Made by a program: the position numbers and the translations under genes
DNA from: an uncultured Lautropia sp.
Lineage (GTDB): Bacteria > Pseudomonadota > Gammaproteobacteria > Burkholderiales > Burkholderiaceae_E
DNA: 5,837 nucleotides
Assembly: GCA_938046755.1 (NCBI GenBank)
Contig: CALIXC010000227.1
Coordinates: forward strand, 1-5,837
Direction: 5' to 3'
In this document: in pieces, positions 1 through 5,458 of the stretch
Numbering within the stretch: the first letter of the stretch is position 1
Layout of the letters: every line of letters starts with the position of its first letter
The notes under the pieces: generated by a model
The model's input: the letters and a program-made list of their open reading frames with translations, nothing else
Told to the model about the DNA's origin: nothing
The model's database searches: none

Positions 1-21
1 CCGCCCCGGAGCGCCCCCCAG

Positions 22-101
22 CGGAGTCGTCTTGAAACGAAAGCACTCCCCCTCGCCGGAGTCGTCCTGCAAAAAGCACACCCCCGCAACGAAGCCGTCT
101 T
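22..101. repeat. Imperfect tandem repeat, about 33-35 bp period
   Basis: The 10-mer CGGAGTCGTC occurs at 22-31 and again at 57-66. The similarity continues to 52 and 85: about 26 of 31 aligned positions match, with one 2-nt gap, including AAAGCAC and a C5 run in both copies. A third, degenerate core (GAAGCCGTCTT, 91-101) matches the first core (GGAGTCGTCTT, 23-33) at 9 of 11 positions. The core spacings are 35 and 33 nt. The period is not a multiple of three, so this is not a coding repeat. It may be decayed duplication or a set of protein-binding sites; the function is unknown. Confidence 0.55.
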
Positions 102-157
102 CCCTGGCATTCTCCGCTAGAATGTCGAGCTTGCCTTGCATTTCCACACTGACAAGC

Positions 158-174
158 CGCGCAACCCTTGCGCG
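158..174 (+). promoter_or_regulatory. Small hairpin directly upstream of hisS Shine-Dalgarno
   Basis: CGCGCAA (158-164) and TTGCGCG (168-174) are perfect reverse complements around a CCC loop. The hairpin ends one base before the AGGAA (176-180) that is the best ribosome-binding site for hisS, itself a rather long 13 nt from the ATG. A stem here could affect ribosome access to hisS. That role is inference; the stem is short and could be chance in GC-rich DNA. Confidence 0.35.
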
Positions 175-193
175 CAGGAACCCGCATACCCCT

Positions 194-1498
194 ATGGCAG
201 CTCAAAAACTCGCCGGCGTCAAAGGCATGAACGACCTGCTGCCGCAGACCTCGGCGCGCTGGCAGCGCTTTGAGGAAATCGTCGCCTCCTGGGCGCGCAG
301 CTATGGCTACAGTCAGATCCGCACGCCCATCGTCGAACCCACCCCCCTGTTTGCCCGGGGGCTGGGCACCGTCACCGACATCGTCGAGAAGGAGATGTAC
401 TCCTTCCGCGACGCCCTCAATGGTGAGGAACTCACCCTGCGCCCCGAAGGTACCGCCGGCGTGGTGCGTGCCGTCATCGAGCACAACCTGCTCTACGATG
501 GGCCGCGTCGCCTCTGGTACCTGGGGCCGATGTTCCGGCACGAGCGCCCCCAGCGTGGCCGCTACCGCCAGTTCCATCAGGTGGGCGTCGAGGCGCTGGG
601 TTACGACGGCCCCGAAGTCGATGCCGAAGTCATCGCCATGGGCCAGCGTCTCTGGGATGACCTGGGCATCCAGGGGCTGCAGCTGCAGATCAACTCCATT
701 GGCGATGCGCCCGAGCGCGCCCGTCATCGTCAGGACCTGATCGCCCATTTCGAGAAGCATGCCGAACTGCTGGACGAAGAGGCCAAGCGGCGGCTGCACG
801 CCAACCCGCTGCGCATTCTCGACAGCAAGAACCCCGCCATGCAGGAGATCATCGAGCAGGCTCCGCGCCTGATCGACTATTTGGAAGGCCCGTCGTGTGG
901 GCATTTCGAGCAGCTGCGCGGCTACCTGGCGCGGCTGGGCATCGATGCCGCGCTGAACCCGCGTCTCGTGCGCGGCATGGACTACTACAACCGCACCGTC
1001 TTTGAGTGGGTCACCGATCGGCTGGGTGCGCAGGCCACGGTCTGCGGCGGTGGCCGCTACGACGCGCTCATCGAGATGCTGGGCGGCAAGCCGGCGCCTG
1101 CCTGTGGCTTTGCCATCGGGGTCGAGCGTCTGCTGGATCTGGTCGAGCAGGCCGGTGGTCTGGGCGAGGGCGATGCGCCCGACGTCTACCTCATCAGCAG
1201 CGGTGATGGGACGATGGCGGCTTCGCTGCACACGGCCGAGGCGCTGCGCGCCCGGGGCATCGAGGTGCTGATGCACGCGGGCGGCGGCAGCTTCAAGTCG
1301 CAGTTCAAGCGGGCTGGGGCCAGTGGCGCCCCGCTGGCCCTGGTCATCGGCGAAGATGAGCTGAAGGCCGGCGAGGCAACCCTGAAATGGCTGCGCGAGA
1401 GCGAGGGCGGACAGGGCGGCCGGCAGGTGCGCATCCGCCTCGACGATGCGCCCGAGGCCGTGGGCCGCGCCCTGCTGGGCCAGGCCGACGAAGACTGA
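194..1498 (+). CDS. hisS: Histidyl-tRNA synthetase (HisRS), class II
   Basis: This cytoplasmic enzyme activates histidine with ATP and charges tRNA-His. The 434-residue product fits the bacterial family (E. coli about 424). The N-terminus has the expected GVKGMNDLLP (residues 8-17), followed by LRPEGTA (82-88) and the class II motif 2 loop with its ATP-binding Arg (LGPMFRHERPQRGRYRQF, from 110). The HisRS-specific motifs are RGMDYYNRTVFEW (260-272) and CGGGRYD (284-290). Motif 3 is GFAIGVERLL (305-314). The C-terminal anticodon-binding domain starts near 329 and includes the FKSQFKRA segment. The ATG at 194 was chosen because family similarity begins there. The frame is open further upstream, with a TTG at 32, but the extra 54 residues look non-coding. 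It is probably first in an operon with the yfgM-type gene 57 nt downstream. No catalytic motif is missing. Confidence 0.98.
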   Translation: MAAQKLAGVKGMNDLLPQTSARWQRFEEIVASWARSYGYSQIRTPIVEPTPLFARGLGTVTDIVEKEMYSFRDALNGEELTLRPEGTAGVVRAVIEHNLLYDGPRRLWYLGPMFRHERPQRGRYRQFHQVGVEALGYDGPEVDAEVIAMGQRLWDDLGIQGLQLQINSIGDAPERARHRQDLIAHFEKHAELLDEEAKRRLHANPLRILDSKNPAMQEIIEQAPRLIDYLEGPSCGHFEQLRGYLARLGIDAALNPRLVRGMDYYNRTVFEWVTDRLGAQATVCGGGRYDALIEMLGGKPAPACGFAIGVERLLDLVEQAGGLGEGDAPDVYLISSGDGTMAASLHTAEALRARGIEVLMHAGGGSFKSQFKRAGASGAPLALVIGEDELKAGEATLKWLRESEGGQGGRQVRIRLDDAPEAVGRALLGQADED

Positions 1499-1500
1499 GC

Positions 1501-1523
1501 GGCGGCTGCGACACGGCGCCGCC
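1501..1523 (+). other. GC-rich hairpin between hisS and yfgM
   Basis: GGCGGC (1501-1506) can pair with GCCGCC (1518-1523) across an 11-nt loop, starting two bases after the hisS stop codon. No T-tract follows (the next bases are CACCTTA), so it is not an intrinsic terminator. It could act as an RNA stability or processing element, or be chance in GC-rich DNA. Confidence 0.25.
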
Positions 1524-1555
1524 CACCTTACATCGAACAGAAACAGGAAGATCTC

Positions 1556-2197
1556 ATGGCATACAACCTTCAGGATCAGGAACAGATCGACGAACTGAAG
1601 GCGTTCTGGGCCAACAACGGCAATCGCCTGATGTGGCTGGCCGTCATTGCGCTGGCCGTCTTTGCCGGCTGGCGTGCCTGGAACTGGTACCACGACGGCC
1701 AGGCCCAGGATGCCGCCCGCGAGTACGCCGGCCTGCTGTCGGCAGCCGACTCCGGCAAGGTCGATCAGGTGCGCGAGCGCTATGACGCCATCCAGAAAGG
1801 CTATGGCAGCAGCGTCTATGCCGGCATGGCCGGTTTGCGTGCGGCCGAAGCCTTTGCCAAGGCCAATCAGCCCGATGCCGCCGTGGCTGCGCTGGAAAGT
1901 GTCATGAAGAACAGCACCGAGCCGGGCTTCAAGCCGATTGCCGGCGTGCGCCTGGCGGGTCTGCTGCTCGACCAGAAGAAATACGACGAAGCGGCCAAGG
2001 CCATCGACAGCGGCAACATCGGTCCCGTCTCGGGCGAGATGGCCGCCAGCGTGGCCGATCGCCGTGGTGACATCCTGGCGGCCCAGGGCAAGGCACCGGA
2101 AGCCAAGGCGGCCTGGGAAGAGGCGCTGAAGCTGCTGTCCCGGCACAATCAGCTGCGCTCGCTGGTGCAGTACAAGCTCGACGCGGTGACTGACTGA
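1556..2197 (+). CDS. yfgM: YfgM-family TPR protein, inner-membrane anchored
   Basis: The 213-residue protein has a short cytoplasmic N-terminus with the typical DQEQIDELKAFW (7-18). A single transmembrane segment follows (about 25-42, rich in Leu, Ala, Val and Trp), then a periplasmic tetratricopeptide-like region to the end. The family signatures AREYAGLL, YAGMAGLRAAEAF and the C-terminal QYKLDAV are present. In E. coli, YfgM is an ancillary SecYEG translocon subunit that works with the chaperone PpiD and also influences RcsB; the same role here is inferred from family and position. A good AGGAAG (1545-1550) sits 5 nt before the ATG. The gene lies between hisS and bamB, the order also found in E. 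coli, where secretion and outer-membrane assembly functions adjoin. Its TGA overlaps an ATG (TGATG, 2195-2199) in the bamB frame, but that ATG is probably not the bamB start. Confidence 0.9.
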   Translation: MAYNLQDQEQIDELKAFWANNGNRLMWLAVIALAVFAGWRAWNWYHDGQAQDAAREYAGLLSAADSGKVDQVRERYDAIQKGYGSSVYAGMAGLRAAEAFAKANQPDAAVAALESVMKNSTEPGFKPIAGVRLAGLLLDQKKYDEAAKAIDSGNIGPVSGEMAASVADRRGDILAAQGKAPEAKAAWEEALKLLSRHNQLRSLVQYKLDAVTD

Positions 2198-2234
2198 TGG
2201 GAGGCGCGCGCACTTCGTTCCCGTTCTCTTCGTT

Positions 2235-2256
2235 CCTGTCCGGTCATTCGGACGGG
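2235..2256 (+). other. Hairpin in the yfgM-bamB gap
   Basis: Bases 2235-2242 (CCTGTCCG) pair with 2249-2256 (CGGACGGG) around the loop GTCATT. This gives an 8-bp stem with one G-T wobble. Just upstream, the 9-mer CTTCGTTCC occurs twice (2213-2221 and 2228-2236) in a pyrimidine-rich stretch. The downstream bases (GCTTCC) lack a T-run, so this is not a convincing terminator. If bamB starts at 2299, the hairpin lies in untranslated RNA, where it could affect mRNA decay or bamB translation. Confidence 0.4.
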
Positions 2257-2286
2257 GCTTCCTGCGCTCGCGCCGGCATGTCCGGT

Positions 2287-2291
2287 GAAGG
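2287..2291 (+). promoter_or_regulatory. Ribosome-binding site deciding the bamB start
   Basis: GAAGG lies 7 nt before the ATG at 2299, the best spacing and match among the candidate bamB starts. The ATGs at 2197 and 2278 have no Shine-Dalgarno sequence, and the ATG at 2335 has only a weak CAGGG (2327-2331). Confidence 0.55.
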
Positions 2292-2298
2292 TGTGGCC

Positions 2299-3483
2299 AT
2301 GGCGTCATCCGTGTCCGCCGAAGCTTCAGGGCTGATGCAGCCGTCGCGTCGCCGGCTACTGGGCTCGCTGGCCATGGGGGCGGCGTTGCTGCCGCTGTCG
2401 GCCTGCTCGATGTTCGGTGACGATGCGGCCGAGCCGCCGCCGTACCCGGTGCCCAGACTGGGCACCGAGAAGGGCATGCGCCTTCTGTGGAAGAACACCG
2501 GCGGCAGCGACGCCCTGGTGGGCTTTCAGCCTGCCATCAGCGGCAACAGCCTGTGGGTGGTCGATCAGAAAGGCCGTGTGCGGCGGTTGTCGCGCAAGGA
2601 CGGTCGGGTCGAGCATGAATTCAAGGCGGGCAAGGCCATCGCCGGTCTGGCTGCCGACGACGAGCTGGTCGTGCTGGTCAGCCGCGACGGCACCGTGAAG
2701 GGCCTGTCCCCGAAGGGCGACCAGCGCTGGGAAGCACGCCTGGACAGTGAGGTCGCCACGGCGCCCGTGCTGGCTGATTCGGCCGTGCTCGTGCGCACCA
2801 TCGAGGGGCGGGTGCTGGCGCTGGAGCGCAGTGGCGGTTCCACGCGCTGGAGCTGGAAGGCGCCCACCGCACTGCTGAACCTCTGGCAGAGTTCGCCCAT
2901 GGTGACGGACGTGGATACCGTCTACGTGGGTCTGCCCAATGCCAAGCTGGTGGCGCTGGATCTGCGCTTCGGCGTGCCGCGCTGGGATGTGGCCATCGCC
3001 TCGTCGCTGGGGGCCACCGAGCTGGAGCGCCTCATCGACATCGTGGGTGCGCCGGTGCTGATGGGCACCGATCTGTGTGCCGTGGCCTATCAGGGCCGCG
3101 TGGCCTGCGTGCGCACGACGGACGGCGAGCTGGCCTGGAGCCGGGCGCTCAGCTCCTCCGTCGGCATCGCGGCCGACGACCGGGATCTGGTGATCGTCGA
3201 TGCCTCCGAAGTCATCCAGCTGCTGCGCCCGGGCGGTGGCACGGTCTGGCGGCAGGACGGCTACGTGCGTCGCGGGGTGTCTACCCCGGTCATCGTGCCC
3301 GACAAGCGCCTGCTCTTTGGCGACCGCTTCGGCAACCTGTCGCTTCTGTCGATGAACGATGGCCAGACGCTTGCACGCATCGAGATCGACGACTCGGCCC
3401 TGGCCACGCCGCCGCTGCTGGCGGGTGATGAGGCCTATGTGCAAACTCAGGAAGGAACGATCGCGGCCATCGCGCTGCGCTGA
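2299..3483 (+). CDS. bamB: Outer-membrane assembly lipoprotein BamB
   Basis: BamB is the beta-propeller lipoprotein of the BAM complex; it binds BamA and helps insert beta-barrel proteins into the outer membrane. From the ATG at 2299 the product has 394 residues. The signal peptide has SRRRLL (16-21), a hydrophobic stretch and the lipobox LSAC, with Cys36 as the lipidated residue. Ser follows the Cys, which suits outer-membrane sorting. The rest is a series of PQQ/WD-like blades with GRV and GTV strand starts and acidic-Gly turns. The family-typical ELERLIDIVGAPVL leads into the central blade, and the protein ends in GTIAAIALR. The frame is open back to an ATG at 2197 overlapping the yfgM stop, but that start would bury the signal sequence. 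Starting at 2335 gives 382 residues with a shorter n-region and is also possible. der follows 2 nt after the stop, so the two are probably translationally coupled. The Arg-rich motif resembles a Tat signal, whereas BamB is normally exported by Sec. Confidence 0.93.
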   Translation: MASSVSAEASGLMQPSRRRLLGSLAMGAALLPLSACSMFGDDAAEPPPYPVPRLGTEKGMRLLWKNTGGSDALVGFQPAISGNSLWVVDQKGRVRRLSRKDGRVEHEFKAGKAIAGLAADDELVVLVSRDGTVKGLSPKGDQRWEARLDSEVATAPVLADSAVLVRTIEGRVLALERSGGSTRWSWKAPTALLNLWQSSPMVTDVDTVYVGLPNAKLVALDLRFGVPRWDVAIASSLGATELERLIDIVGAPVLMGTDLCAVAYQGRVACVRTTDGELAWSRALSSSVGIAADDRDLVIVDASEVIQLLRPGGGTVWRQDGYVRRGVSTPVIVPDKRLLFGDRFGNLSLLSMNDGQTLARIEIDDSALATPPLLAGDEAYVQTQEGTIAAIALR

Positions 3484-3485
3484 CC

Positions 3486-5000
3486 ATGAATCCATCTGTA
3501 CCGGTTATCGCGCTGGTGGGGCGGCCCAACGTCGGCAAGTCCACCCTGTTCAACCGCTTGACGCGCTCGCGCGATGCTCTGGTGGCCAATATCCCGGGCC
3601 TCACTCGCGACCGGCACTATGGGTCGGCCACCCTCGACGGCCAGCGTGTCGTGCTGATCGACACCGGCGGCTTCGAGCCCGTGGCCGCCACGGGCGTGGC
3701 CGAACAGATGGCCCGTCAGACCCGCCAGGCCGTCATTGAGGCCGACGTGGTCGTCTTCGTGGTCGACGGCCGTCAGGGCCTGCTGGCCCGTGACGAGGAG
3801 ATCGCCCAGGAGCTGCGCCGCACGGCCCGCAAGGTCGTGCTGGCCGTCAACAAGTGCGAGGGCATCTCGCGCCCGGTGGCTGCGGCCGAGTTCCATGCAC
3901 TGGGGCTGGGCGTGCCCATGCCCATTTCCGCCACCCATGGTGACGGCGTGCATGCGCTGATGGAGGAATGCCTGGAAGACTGGCGCGCCGAGCGTGAGCG
4001 CCTGCTGGCCGAGGCAGCCGAAGCCGATGCCGCTTCGACCGATGAGGCTGAAGACCCCGCGGATGAGGGCGCCAGTGAGTCTGGGGCACACGACGAGGCC
4101 GGCCAGGACGGACGCCCGGCAAACGGAAAACGTGCGGGAGAGGCTGCCGAGGGTGCCGCCGGCAAGGGCGACGTCGAGGCTGATGAGCGCAAGCCCGTCC
4201 GTGTGGCCGTGGTCGGTCGCCCCAATGGCGGCAAGTCCACGCTGATCAACGCGCTGCTGGGTGAGGAGCGTCTTATCGCCTTCAATCAGCCCGGCACCAC
4301 CCGCGACTCGATCACCGTCGACTTTCGCTATCGCAACCGCAACTACCAGCTCATCGACACGGCCGGCCTGCGCCGCCGAGGCAAGGTGCATGAAACCGTC
4401 GAGAAGTTCTCGGTAGTCAAGACGCTGCAGGCCATCGAGGACTGCAACGTGGCCGTGCTGATGATCGATGCGGCCGACGGCATCTCCGAGCAGGACAGCG
4501 CCATTGCCGGCTACATCCTGGAAGCGGGCAGGGCACTGGTCATCGCGCTGAACAAATGGGATGCGGTACCGGCCGACGAGCGCCGCAGCGTCCTGCAGGA
4601 ATGCCAGCGACGCCTGTACTTCCTGGACTGGGCGCCGATGCTCACCATCTCGGCACTGAAGAACCGCGCGCTGGACAAGCTGATGAAGGCCGTGGACGAG
4701 GCCCGTGCCGCCGCCACCCGTAAGCTGTCCACGCCCAAGCTCACCCGCATGCTGCACGCGGCCGTGTTGCATCAGCAGCCGCCGCGCAATGGCCCGTTCC
4801 GGCCCAAGCTGCGCTATGCGCACCAGGGGGGACAGAACCCGCCGGTCATCGTCATCCACGGCAGCTCGCTCGACAAGGTGGGCGACAGCTACCGGCGCTT
4901 CCTGGAAGGCTGGTTCCGCGAGCGTCTGGCGCTGCAGGGCACGCCGCTGCGCATCGAGTTCCGCACGGGCGCCAACCCCTACGCCAACCGGGGCAAGTGA
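3486..5000 (+). CDS. der: Ribosome biogenesis GTPase Der (EngA)
   Basis: Der has two tandem GTPase domains and a C-terminal KH-like domain and is needed for 50S subunit maturation in the cytoplasm. Domain 1 shows GRPNVGKST (12-20), the switch Thr40 in PGLTRD, DTGG (59-62), NKCE (122-125) and SATHG (148-152). Domain 2 shows GRPNGGKST (244-252), PGTTRD (269-274), DTAG (291-294), NKWD (356-359) and SALK (389-392). The KH-like domain runs from about 410 to the end and finishes GANPYANRGK. At 504 residues it is longer than usual (E. coli 490; many beta homologues, as I recall, about 445). The excess is an Ala/Glu/Asp/Gly-rich linker at about 167-236. Two oddities: domain 2 has Gly248 where the family normally has Val, and G4 of domain 1 ends in Glu, which I recall as common in beta homologues. 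No Shine-Dalgarno precedes the ATG; the only candidate (AGGAAGGAA, 3449-3457) is 28 nt away inside bamB, so initiation probably depends on ribosomes finishing bamB. Confidence 0.97.
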   Translation: MNPSVPVIALVGRPNVGKSTLFNRLTRSRDALVANIPGLTRDRHYGSATLDGQRVVLIDTGGFEPVAATGVAEQMARQTRQAVIEADVVVFVVDGRQGLLARDEEIAQELRRTARKVVLAVNKCEGISRPVAAAEFHALGLGVPMPISATHGDGVHALMEECLEDWRAERERLLAEAAEADAASTDEAEDPADEGASESGAHDEAGQDGRPANGKRAGEAAEGAAGKGDVEADERKPVRVAVVGRPNGGKSTLINALLGEERLIAFNQPGTTRDSITVDFRYRNRNYQLIDTAGLRRRGKVHETVEKFSVVKTLQAIEDCNVAVLMIDAADGISEQDSAIAGYILEAGRALVIALNKWDAVPADERRSVLQECQRRLYFLDWAPMLTISALKNRALDKLMKAVDEARAAATRKLSTPKLTRMLHAAVLHQQPPRNGPFRPKLRYAHQGGQNPPVIVIHGSSLDKVGDSYRRFLEGWFRERLALQGTPLRIEFRTGANPYANRGK

Positions 5001-5064
5001 GGAGATAACGGCGCAAATTTTCGCCATTCATCGGCCAGAACGTGTGCCATTGTCAACGGAAGGG

Positions 5065-5091
5065 CTAGAAGAATGCGCAAAGCGCCCATAT
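5065..5091 (+). promoter_or_regulatory. Candidate sigma-32-type promoter for hfq
   Basis: CTAGAAG (5065-5071) resembles the heat-shock -35 element CTTGAAA at 5 of 7 positions. GCCCATAT (5084-5091) matches the -10 element CCCCATNT except for its first base. The 12-bp spacer lies within the 11-16 bp range I recall for this sigma factor. Transcription would begin near 5098. In E. coli, hfq is known to be transcribed partly from sigma-32 promoters, which makes the match more plausible. A weaker sigma-70 alternative overlaps it: GTGCCA (5044-5049) with TAGAAG (5066-5071), 16-bp spacer. No terminator for der was recognised upstream; GGCG/CGCC (5010-5025) is only a 4-bp stem. Confidence 0.33.
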
Positions 5092-5107
5092 AGGTTAAAG
5101 TGTAACT

Positions 5108-5122
5108 AGGAGCGCCCGGGTG
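5108..5122 (+). promoter_or_regulatory. Strong Shine-Dalgarno and GTG in frame with hfq
   Basis: AGGAG (5108-5112) is followed 7 nt later by GTG (5120-5122), a near-ideal start site. The frame runs without a stop for 34 codons into the canonical hfq ATG at 5222. A TAA at 5096-5098 closes the frame upstream, so this GTG is its first possible start. It may produce a longer Hfq, load ribosomes for coupling, or be fortuitous. Confidence 0.4.
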
Positions 5123-5145
5123 GCAGAGCCCGGGCTGTTCGGGCG
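5113..5145 (+). promoter_or_regulatory. Nested, mutually exclusive hairpins in hfq leader
   Basis: GCCCGGG (5114-5120) pairs perfectly with CCCGGGC (5129-5135) around an 8-nt loop. Alternatively, CGCCCG (5113-5118) pairs with CGGGCG (5140-5145), or GCCCG (5128-5132) pairs with CGGGC (5140-5144). These options compete for the same bases. The first sequesters the G of the GTG at 5120. CCCGGGCTG recurs at 5181-5189. A leader switch controlling hfq translation is possible; Hfq represses its own mRNA in E. coli. No T-tract follows, so it is not a terminator. Confidence 0.4.
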
Positions 5146-5221
5146 TGTCGTGGTCTTCGCATGGCCCAGGCCAGTGGCATCCCGGGCTGCACCCAGAATT
5201 TCCGTATCTCTCAGAAGAACC

Positions 5222-5458
5222 ATGAGCAACAAAGGCCAACAATTACAAGATCCCTTCCTGAACCAGTTGCGAAAGGAGCATGTGCCGGTGTCCATCTATC
5301 TGGTCAACGGCATCAAGTTGCAGGGCCAGATCGAATCCTTCGACCAGTACGTAGTGTTGCTGCGCAATACCGTCACGCAGATGGTCTACAAGCACGCCAT
5401 CTCCACCGTCGTGCCCAGCCGTGCCATCGAATTCCAGTCTGAAGGCGGTTCCCACTGA
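5222..5458 (+). CDS. hfq: RNA chaperone Hfq
   Basis: Hfq forms an Sm-like hexamer that binds small RNAs and A-rich mRNA segments, promoting their pairing and controlling mRNA stability and translation. The 78-residue product aligns with E. coli Hfq almost without gaps after one extra residue. It has the proximal-face residues Gln9, Asp10, Phe40, Asp41, Gln42, Lys57 and His58, the Sm1 segment around VNGIKLQGQIESFDQY and the Sm2 motif YKHA (56-59). Tyr43 replaces E. coli Phe42. The rim is RKEH (17-20) rather than RRER, giving a weaker Arg patch, as I recall for other betaproteobacteria. The C-terminal tail is short, about ten residues past the Sm core. The ATG at 5222 fits the family N-terminus, but its Shine-Dalgarno is weak and close (AGAAG, 5213-5217, 4 nt). 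An in-frame GTG at 5120 with a better site would add 34 residues. The stop overlaps the probable hflX start. Confidence 0.97.
   Translation: MSNKGQQLQDPFLNQLRKEHVPVSIYLVNGIKLQGQIESFDQYVVLLRNTVTQMVYKHAISTVVPSRAIEFQSEGGSH

Larger units (their letters stand above)
1..193 (+). other. hisS upstream region, no confident gene
   Basis: No complete gene is supported here. The reading frame starting at base 3 stays open to a TGA at 33-35 and could be the last ten codons of an upstream gene; ispG usually precedes hisS in Burkholderiales, but too little is present to identify it. The frame shared with hisS is open from base 2, but its translation (rich in Ser, Pro, Lys and Arg) resembles nothing in the HisRS family. 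A TAGAAT hexamer at 118-123 matches a sigma-70 -10 box at 5 of 6 positions, but no acceptable -35 lies 16-18 nt upstream, so a hisS promoter is possible but unproven. The same bases form a short inverted repeat, CATTCT (108-113) with AGAATG (119-124). No terminator with a T-tract is visible. Confidence 0.5.

Noticed and set aside
118..123. TAGAAT as a hisS sigma-70 promoter
   Set aside because: The -10 match is good, but no -35 resembling TTGACA lies at 16-18 nt, so I did not list it as a promoter feature.
32..193. TTG start giving hisS a 54-residue N-terminal extension
   Set aside because: The extra residues have no HisRS similarity, the TTG lacks a ribosome-binding site, and the family N-terminus begins at the ATG at 194.
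2356..3495. 379-codon open frame on the - strand across bamB
   Set aside because: It mirrors the bamB coding region, and its His/Arg/Gln-rich product is typical of reverse-complement translation. No signal or domain was seen.
5010..5025. der terminator at GGCG...CGCC with internal T-run
   Set aside because: The stem is only 4 bp, and the T-run lies in the loop rather than after the stem.
3447..5027. 526-codon open frame on the - strand across der
   Set aside because: It is the antisense shadow of der, whose two GTPase domains and KH domain are unmistakable. Long antisense frames are expected where third codon positions are G/C-rich, and its product matches no family I recognise.
5114..5135. 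tRNA-Leu-like acceptor stem (GCCCGGGTGGC with CCCGGGC)
   Set aside because: The two halves are separated by only 8 nt, no D, anticodon or T arms are present, and no discriminator-CCA follows. It is just a hairpin.
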